DNA of 11,456 nucleotides from CAZMVU01 sp964569295 (GTDB lineage Bacteria > Hydrogenedentota > Hydrogenedentia > Hydrogenedentales > JAGMZX01), in NCBI GenBank assembly GCA_964569295.1, contig CAZMVU010000160.1:1-11456 (forward strand), written 5' to 3'. Below are positions 6,404 through 11,456 of this stretch, one piece after another. Positions within the stretch are counted from its first letter, which is position 1; each line of letters begins with the position of its first letter. A program made the position numbers and the translations under genes. The notes beneath the pieces were generated by a model. It was not told the DNA's origin and did no database searches. It saw nothing but the letters and a program-made list of their open reading frames with translations.

Positions 6404-6602
6404 GTTGAGAAATTCGGTTGGGTTCCGCCTGTAGGGCGGCGGCGCTCCGAACCGGCTTTCTGATCTTAGGAAGCGCCCCTGCCGCCAGCGGGTTTGCCCG
6501 CCTCAATACAACGTCATTCGGGTTGATGCGAAGGGGAAAACACGGAGCCTCCAATAAACAATACCCTTCACATGGACCACTGTTGCAACTGCACGGCATT
6601 AT

Positions 6603-9272
6603 TCAGTCCCGAACCAAAGGAACCAAACGCACCCGCCCTTCTAATCCCGCAGGGCGCAAAGGCCAGCCGGTGGCATCGAAGGGCTTGTAATCGATATTGA
6701 CGACGTTCGCGTTCTTGAAGATTTTCCAGCGAATCCCCGCACGGTCCATGTAACGGATGCGGTTTGCACCGGTGTTGGTCACATAGACCGCCAGTGTGTT
6801 CGCTTCCTTCAATAAGTCATCGCGTATGTCAAAAATCCAGGGGGCGCCCATGCATGGCCCGAGAATTTCGCCATTCACCTCCACCGATGCCGCATCGCCC
6901 ACGTTGTCAAGCACAAGGCGCCAGGCATCGGCCGCGTGCGTAGTAGGCCGTGGGAAGGTCGTCTCATAGACGGCTGTGCCGGCGAAACGCTTGGCAGCCT
7001 CTCCCCCAGTCGCGGTCCAGAACTGCGGTACTTCAAGCGTTCGCTGTGGAGGGAGTTGCGGGCCGCCTTCACGGAACGTCAGGGTCCACGGTCCTTCGAT
7101 GGTGACAGGCTTACCGGTGGTCTGATAATAGGCCCACGCGACCTCACTTTCCGGCATGGACCGGCGCAAGCGAACAATAACCGATTTATACCGATCCAGT
7201 TGAAGCCGCACATTGCCCGCGCGGGTGTCCGCCATTCCTGTCTCGCCTGTCATCGGATCCAGCAGGGCGGCCGCGGTAAATTCCGGGGCCACGGGCATGT
7301 ACCCATCGAATGGGGCATCGCCCTCGTTCACGAGAAAATAGTCGTAACCATGCGGCGTCCGGCGGCGGACATATTGCAGGCCGGTATCCACCATGGGTTC
7401 CCGCTGTACGCCGGCCTCACGAAGCATGGCCGGCACATCGAGGCCCACAATCCACTGACCGGCGCCCACTTCATAAACCGTGTACTTTTCCTTTTGCGCG
7501 AATGGATGGGCCAGGGCTTCATCAACGGTTTCGGCGAGTTCGAGGCGGCGGACCTCCTGTTCATGCAGGCCCGGGATCGCCTCGGGCACACGCCGCTCGA
7601 AGATGACGGTGCCGCCTTGTTGGGCGACACGCCTCAACACTTTCAAGGCATTTACCGCCATATACCGACAAGCGGGAACAAGAACAGGGGTATTTTGCGT
7701 GCTGTCCAATTGCGCATTGGAAATGAAATCAAAGTCATAGCCTTGTTCCAGAAGGCCCTCGGCAACCCGGCCGGCCGGCCGGCCGTGCAGCCAGTCCTCG
7801 GTGCCATGGGCGCTGAGGGGCTGCAGCAGGTTTTTCGCCGCGACATCCGTCATCCAGTGATCGTGCATGGGGAAGTAGACCAGGATGCCGGGCGCCGCCT
7901 CACCACGTTGAAGAATGGCCTGGCACCGGGCGAAGTATGTGTTGAGCGCAGGCCATTCCCGCCAGAGCGGATTCTTGGGCGCGACCCAGGTTGAGGCGTA
8001 GAACTGCCAGCCTGGCCAGGGGGCGTCGGCCGGCGAATAGGGGGTGCCATGGTAGACAACGTGGTTGATTCCGGCGAGGAAAAGCTGGTCGATGCTGCGT
8101 CTTACCTCGTTCAGGGTTACCTGGAAATGCTCTCCGAGCCATGTGCAACTCTCTGCCGAGGCAAGGCCCGGCGCGTCCCGGTGTGCGGCCGAGGAGGCGA
8201 ACTTCCAGAACAGGCGGTCGATGCCTTCGGGCCCGAAGTGCTCGGTCTCGGGAATATCCACGGCGTGGTACAAGTCGAGGAGATTGGCGGGCGAGCCGTG
8301 GGCCTGGTTGCGGGTGCGCATGCCGCGCTCATGGGCCCACGCGGTCCAGGGTCGTGTAAAGTCTTCCATGAGCAGTTCGGCCACGGTCCAGCGGTAGTCA
8401 TGGCGCACCCGGCGCACCATGTCCTCCTCGCCCTTGTGCAAGAGGGCCGGTAGATGGTCGCGCAGGTCGTAGCCACGCTTCTCGATGAAGGTGTCGAACA
8501 GGCCGGGCGTCCAATTTGCGCCATAGACCTCGAAGCTGTCATTGAACACGCAGCGGGGCATGGGCGCCTCGTAGTCCGCGAAGGCCGCCTCGAACCGCGC
8601 CAGATACTGGTCCAGCGCCTCCGCCGAGAAATGGTCCATCACATTACCGTCGCCGCCTGGGGCGGCACGCTTCACCTGCTGCCCCGTCGGTGCGAGTACG
8701 CCGGCAACCACATGCCACCGGCCCCTCTCGGGGGTAGTCCAGGCGACGGCGCCGTCTTCCTCGATGTGCGGTTTTAGATCCACGATCTCACCATCGTCGC
8801 TGAAGGCGCGCAGTACGTGGAGAGCTTCCTCGGGCGTGCGCTTTTGGGGCGGTTTACCGGGCCGCAACCGTTTCATATCGAACCCCATACGTTTGGCGGC
8901 ATGTTCCTTGCCGATGTGGGGGCCGCCATAGGGCCACCCTGTGCCAAGGTTGAGATCGACACCGATGCCGAGGCGTTTGGCCTCGCGGGTGGTATGGGCA
9001 AGCATGCGCATCCATTCCGGACTCAGGAAGTCGATCTCGCGATCCTCGAATCCTTCGACGCCATAAATGGGCGTAATCTCGACGCCGCCGATACCCGTTT
9101 TCTTATAACCGGTGAGCAGTTCGGTGATCGCATCTTCGGTCACGGCATTGCCGAGCCACCACCAGCGGGTCCACGGGCGTTCTTGCTCGGTGATTGCTGG
9201 CCACGAAAGCCATTCAGCCGCGGGTTCGTTGACAAGCAGCGCGGCGTGTAGCAGAAGGGCTGCGAAGGTCAT
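6603..9272 (-). CDS. GH106 family alpha-L-rhamnosidase
   Basis: This 889-residue glycoside hydrolase should release terminal alpha-L-rhamnose from plant-type or microbial polysaccharides. Family GH106 is recognised from RPWTRWWWLGNAV (32-44), GTGWPYGGP (110-118), NDSFEVYGANW (244-254), HGSPANLLDLYHA (325-337), SAESCTWLGEHF (372-383) and GINHVVYHGTPYSP (401-414). E248 and E374 are the likely acid/base pair: their 126-residue spacing is close to that between the two catalytic glutamates known in a Bacteroides GH106 enzyme. Residues about 720-860 form a C-terminal galactose-binding-like sandwich. I chose the ATG at 9272 because AGGGAG lies 7 bases upstream. The N-terminus TFAALLLHAALLVNEPAAE is hydrophobic but has no basic residue, so it is only a weak signal peptide. 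A longer start at 9335 adds a basic stretch but has a poor ribosome site. It follows the two SDR genes on the same strand after 96 bases. Confidence 0.92.
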   Translation of the reverse strand: MTFAALLLHAALLVNEPAAEWLSWPAITEQERPWTRWWWLGNAVTEDAITELLTGYKKTGIGGVEITPIYGVEGFEDREIDFLSPEWMRMLAHTTREAKRLGIGVDLNLGTGWPYGGPHIGKEHAAKRMGFDMKRLRPGKPPQKRTPEEALHVLRAFSDDGEIVDLKPHIEEDGAVAWTTPERGRWHVVAGVLAPTGQQVKRAAPGGDGNVMDHFSAEALDQYLARFEAAFADYEAPMPRCVFNDSFEVYGANWTPGLFDTFIEKRGYDLRDHLPALLHKGEEDMVRRVRHDYRWTVAELLMEDFTRPWTAWAHERGMRTRNQAHGSPANLLDLYHAVDIPETEHFGPEGIDRLFWKFASSAAHRDAPGLASAESCTWLGEHFQVTLNEVRRSIDQLFLAGINHVVYHGTPYSPADAPWPGWQFYASTWVAPKNPLWREWPALNTYFARCQAILQRGEAAPGILVYFPMHDHWMTDVAAKNLLQPLSAHGTEDWLHGRPAGRVAEGLLEQGYDFDFISNAQLDSTQNTPVLVPACRYMAVNALKVLRRVAQQGGTVIFERRVPEAIPGLHEQEVRRLELAETVDEALAHPFAQKEKYTVYEVGAGQWIVGLDVPAMLREAGVQREPMVDTGLQYVRRRTPHGYDYFLVNEGDAPFDGYMPVAPEFTAAALLDPMTGETGMADTRAGNVRLQLDRYKSVIVRLRRSMPESEVAWAYYQTTGKPVTIEGPWTLTFREGGPQLPPQRTLEVPQFWTATGGEAAKRFAGTAVYETTFPRPTTHAADAWRLVLDNVGDAASVEVNGEILGPCMGAPWIFDIRDDLLKEANTLAVYVTNTGANRIRYMDRAGIRWKIFKNANVVNIDYKPFDATGWPLRPAGLEGRVRLVPLVRD
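7767..7785. repeat. CCGG tandem run inside the rhamnosidase gene
   Basis: CCGG is repeated four times plus CCG within the codons for residues 496-502 (HGRPAGRV region). The frame is intact. It is a simple self-complementary run, also a cluster of CCGG/GGCC methylation or restriction sites, and probably reflects base composition only. Confidence 0.7.
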
Positions 9273-9368
9273 GGGGAATCTCCCTGTTTCTCTTGGTAAC
9301 TGGGGCCTTTTGCCCACGTTCTTGCGGGGGTACATGGGCGTGCCTGGCGTGGGAGCGCACGCTACGGA

Positions 9369-10217
9369 TCACGCTGATCGGAACGGCAGTTCCTTTCCAC
9401 CGGTGACTGGTATAGCGAGGCCGGTAAGGAACGACGCCTTGTCCATGCACAGAAAGGCCACGAGCGCGGCCACGTCTTCCGGGGTTCCAAGCCGGCGCAC
9501 GGGCGCACTGTTGGCCGATATTGCGGCAGCCTCTTCCGGGGTGGAGCCGTGTAGCGCGGCGATACCCTTGAGTTCCATATCGAGCATATCGGTCTGGATA
9601 TCGCCGGGAAGGACCGCATTGGCCCGGACACCCTGCGGCCCATACTCCACCGCCACGTCCCGGGTGAATTGCACCACCCCGGCCTTCGCGGCGCCGTATG
9701 CGGAGACCATGTCGTGCGCGCGCATGGCCGCCACGGATGCCACATTGACGATGCAGCCGCCGTGGTGCTCCATGTCTTGCAGGCAGTATTTGGCCGTGAG
9801 GAAGGCGCCATAGAGATTGACGTGCAAAGTTTTGAGCCATTGGGCGGGATCATAATCCGCGACCCGGTTGCTTCCCCATGAGCCGCCGGCGACATTGACG
9901 AGAATGGCCACCCGGCCGAAAGCGGCGCGCGCTTCTTTCACCAGCGCCTCGACCTCCTCCGGTTTCGTCACATCCGCGTGCACGGCCACGGCCTGGCGGC
10001 CCAGCGCGCGCACCGCCTCGACCGCATTGTCCAACCCGAGGCTGGCGCCGTAGTTATAGCCGAGTGCCTGCATGATGGGGTCCGGCTCGCTCTGAGCCAC
10101 GTCCGTGGCGACGATGTCGGCGCCCTCGGCGGCGAGTGCCTCGACGACAGCCCGGCCGATGCCACGCGGATTGCCTGCCCCCGTGACGATGGCGGCACGT
10201 CCTTCCAGTTCCTGCAT
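9369..10217 (-). CDS. Short-chain dehydrogenase/reductase, FabG-like, substrate unknown
   Basis: This 282-residue classical SDR is a cytosolic NAD(P)-dependent oxidoreductase. The dinucleotide motif is TGAGNPRGIG (12-21). D39 after the second strand (IVATDV) is the kind of residue that favours NAD over NADP. The structural NVAGG (108-112), active-site N134, S161, Y174 and K178 are all present, and the C-terminus (SFLTGLAIPVTGG) is typical of the FabG-like group. An insertion at 42-65 after the second strand is longer than in FabG itself. The start at 10217 is set by AAGGAGA (10227-10233), which overlaps the end of the preceding SDR gene. The five-base gap implies one transcript and coupled translation. 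Sitting before an alpha-L-rhamnosidase, it could be a sugar dehydrogenase such as an L-rhamnose 1-dehydrogenase. That is inference from context only; a 3-oxoacyl or hydroxysteroid substrate is not excluded. Confidence 0.92.
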   Translation of the reverse strand: MQELEGRAAIVTGAGNPRGIGRAVVEALAAEGADIVATDVAQSEPDPIMQALGYNYGASLGLDNAVEAVRALGRQAVAVHADVTKPEEVEALVKEARAAFGRVAILVNVAGGSWGSNRVADYDPAQWLKTLHVNLYGAFLTAKYCLQDMEHHGGCIVNVASVAAMRAHDMVSAYGAAKAGVVQFTRDVAVEYGPQGVRANAVLPGDIQTDMLDMELKGIAALHGSTPEEAAAISANSAPVRRLGTPEDVAALVAFLCMDKASFLTGLAIPVTGGKELPFRSA

Positions 10218-10222
10218 AAGTT

Positions 10223-11053
10223 TCACTCTCCTTTGTGTTCGCGCGCACGGCGGCACTTGTCTATTGTCCGGCGGCAGTACCATTCCCAGCCCATGGGCGC
10301 CAGACGCGCGGCCCAGCACCCGGCAACGGATTCGTAGCCTGCGGCGATGGTGGTGCGCCCCCGGCGAATGCCGGCCACCAGCTTGCGCGCCACCACATCG
10401 GGCGGATACAGCCTGCCGCCGGCGAGGATGGCGCGGGTCTCGGCGGGGTACTGTTGCTGCTCCTGGGCATAACCCGGCGTGTCCGTGTCGGGCGGGAGCA
10501 GCAGATGCAAGGTAACGGGCCGATCCGCATACTCCTGGCGCAGGGCGTGGAACAGGTTGTTCAAGGCCGCCTTGCTCGCGCCATAAGGCCCGAAGCCGTA
10601 TATCCCGAGGCTGCCGCCGGGCGACGAGGTAACCGCCGCAAACCCACCGCCGCCCGCCTCGATTCGCGGCAGACCTTCGCGCAAGGTGTAACACACGCCG
10701 AGCACATTGGTACCTATCTGCCGTTCAAGGTCAGCGGGGGACATGGCGTCGAAACGTCCAGGCTGGCAGTAGCCGCTGTTCGCGATGATGCCTTGCGGCG
10801 AACCGAAGTGTTCGCAGGCGGCATCGAAGGCGCGCTGCACGGCTGTGGCGTCTGTAACGTCGCAGGAGAAACCGCGGGCAGCGCCACCGGCCTCGGCGAT
10901 CTGCGCACAGGCCGCATCGAGCTTGGCGGTATCCCGGGCCAGCAGACTGAGGCGTGCACCTTCCGCAGCGAAACAGCGTGCCATTTCGAGTCCGATGCCG
11001 GCGGAGCCGCCGGTGATCACTATGTGCTGCTGACTGAAGCTGCGTGTGGGCAT
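10223..11053 (-). CDS. Short-chain dehydrogenase resembling 3-ketodihydrosphingosine reductase (KDSR)
   Basis: This 276-residue SDR has the cofactor motif TGGSAGIG (14-21), R40 after the second strand (LLARD, favouring NADPH), ANSG (91-94) in place of NNAG, S143/S144, Y157 and K161. The segment LLLPPDTDTPGYAQEQ (184-199) followed by YPAET closely matches the signature of eukaryotic-type KDSR, which reduces 3-ketodihydrosphingosine in sphingolipid synthesis. The C-terminal stretch 240-262 is moderately hydrophobic and aromatic, compatible with membrane association as in KDSR. The start at 11053 has GGAGGGG only two to four bases upstream, a short spacing. It heads a run of minus-strand genes, five bases before a second SDR. 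No serine palmitoyltransferase or other sphingolipid gene is in view, so a different long-chain keto substrate is possible. Confidence 0.85.
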   Translation of the reverse strand: MPTRSFSQQHIVITGGSAGIGLEMARCFAAEGARLSLLARDTAKLDAACAQIAEAGGAARGFSCDVTDATAVQRAFDAACEHFGSPQGIIANSGYCQPGRFDAMSPADLERQIGTNVLGVCYTLREGLPRIEAGGGGFAAVTSSPGGSLGIYGFGPYGASKAALNNLFHALRQEYADRPVTLHLLLPPDTDTPGYAQEQQQYPAETRAILAGGRLYPPDVVARKLVAGIRRGRTTIAAGYESVAGCWAARLAPMGWEWYCRRTIDKCRRAREHKGE

Positions 11054-11066
11054 GGCCCCTCCAACA

Positions 11067-11099
11067 CGTCAGTATAGCCGCTGACGCATGTATGGCCAA
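11067..11099 (-). promoter_or_regulatory. Candidate promoter and operator of the SDR genes
   Basis: On the minus strand TTGGCC (11099-11094) and TATACT (11076-11071) are spaced 17 bases apart, matching the -35 and -10 consensus at four and five positions. The inverted repeat CGTCAG-N8-CTGACG (11067-11072 and 11081-11086) overlaps the -10 box and spacer, where a dimeric repressor would block transcription. Transcription would start near 11064, giving a leader of only about ten bases, just enough to keep the ribosome site. This short leader is the main reason for doubt. Confidence 0.4.
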
Positions 11100-11204
11100 C
11101 CCGGCTGTTGAATCCGGGTAATTCGTTACCCTTTGGCGGGAGCGGGGCGTCCCTGCCTGCAAACAATACCCCGCTTGTTTCCGGAGCGCCGAAGCCGCTG
11201 TTCC

Positions 11205-11366
11205 ATACCAGCATGGCCAACGCCCCAGGTTATGGATGCGCCTTATGCAAGCGCTGAAAGCGCGCATTATAAGGACTTACGGCCCGGGCTTTCAGCCCTC
11301 TTGCGTGCGGGGTGCCGGGTGACCTGGGTCTGCGGCCCAGGCTGGTATAGTACGGGCCGTTGGCCC
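11205..11366. repeat. Cluster of mini-hairpins with three-base loops (dispersed-repeat candidate)
   Basis: Four perfect or near-perfect hairpins occur in 116 bases, each with a three-base loop: GCGCT-GAA-AGCGC (11251-11263), GGGCT-TTC-AGCCC (11286-11298), CCTGGGTC-TGC-GGCCCAGG (11323-11341, one G-T pair) and GGGCC-GTT-GGCCC (11354-11366). An inverted repeat ATACCAGC (11205-11212) / GCTGGTAT (11341-11348) encloses the first three. The arrangement looks like a REP-type or otherwise dispersed intergenic element, and I have an impression of similar phrases in other Planctomycetota/Verrucomicrobiota-like genomes, which I cannot verify here. Reading frames through it are low-complexity and not coding. 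Confidence 0.6.
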
Positions 11367-11456
11367 TGAAGAAACGGCGCGTTCTCGTCTATAGGGCGGG
11401 CGCGCGTACCCGCGAGCCGAAGATAAACCGTGGCGCACAAAAGGGAGGGCGAGCGT

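Larger units (their letters stand above)
11054..11456. other. Gene-free interval rich in short hairpins
   Basis: I see no convincing gene in these 403 bases. It holds the SDR promoter (11067-11099), a GGGTAA-TTCG-TTACCC hairpin (11116-11131), an imperfect GGCGGGA/TCCCtGCC hairpin just after it, the hairpin cluster at 11205-11366, and GCGGG/CCCGC (11396-11400 with 11409-11413). Near the right edge AAGGGAGGG (11441-11449) could be a ribosome binding site for a plus-strand gene starting beyond the window; that cannot be tested here. Confidence 0.6.

Noticed and set aside
6488..6501. GCGGG-TTTG-CCCGC hairpin between the rhamnosidase and beta-helix genes
   Set aside because: Only 5 bp, no T-tract, and over 100 bases past the rhamnosidase stop; too weak to call a terminator.
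6936..7994. 352-codon plus-strand frame inside the rhamnosidase
   Set aside because: Antisense shadow of the GH106 catalytic and C-terminal regions; no ribosome site or domain.
937..9336. CGGGGGTACATG present near 938-949 and again at 9325-9336
   Set aside because: Some shared 12-mers are expected by chance in a window of this size, and the flanks do not match.
10235..11077. 280-codon plus-strand frame opposite the KDSR-like gene
   Set aside because: Antisense shadow; the minus strand carries all SDR motifs in order.

Overview
The window is GC-rich bacterial DNA, most likely chromosomal. It holds seven protein genes that I can support, no tRNA or rRNA, no CRISPR array and no recognisable transposase. 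My best guess at the source is an uncultured lineage of the Hydrogenedentota / Planctomycetota / Lentisphaerota kind. The reasons are a secreted protein with a Gly-Glu repeat linker and a Cys-containing C-terminal sorting tail, a GH106 alpha-L-rhamnosidase, and intergenic DNA full of tiny perfect hairpins. No gene in the window fixes the phylum, so this is inference.

Layout: 1-277 is non-coding DNA with short inverted and direct repeats. 278-901 (+) is a two-domain Nudix hydrolase. 1115-1990 (-) is an unrecognised polytopic membrane protein made of two copies of a four-helix unit. Between it and the divergent HAD-superfamily gene (2224-2922, +) lies a 233-base interval. On the minus strand this interval reads as a folded ~85-nt leader, then a textbook intrinsic terminator, then the ribosome binding site of the membrane protein. 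That is the layout of a riboswitch or attenuator and is the most interesting feature here. The HAD gene ends inside a 9-bp palindrome at the convergent junction with the next gene.

From 11053 down to 2974 everything is on the minus strand. In transcription order it is a KDSR-like short-chain dehydrogenase (SDR), a second SDR five bases after it, the GH106 rhamnosidase 96 bases further on, and, after a 212-base spacer, a 1138-residue secreted parallel beta-helix protein. The two SDRs are very likely co-transcribed. The rhamnosidase may share the transcript, and the beta-helix gene has room for its own promoter. A promoter with an overlapping inverted repeat is visible just upstream of the first SDR.

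11054-11456 contains no gene. It carries a series of short hairpins, four of them with three-base loops within 116 bases, which looks like a dispersed intergenic repeat element. Taken together, the minus-strand genes suggest extracytoplasmic polysaccharide handling (rhamnose removal and a beta-helix surface protein) linked to oxidoreductases of uncertain substrate. The plus-strand Nudix and HAD genes look like ordinary housekeeping or house-cleaning hydrolases.
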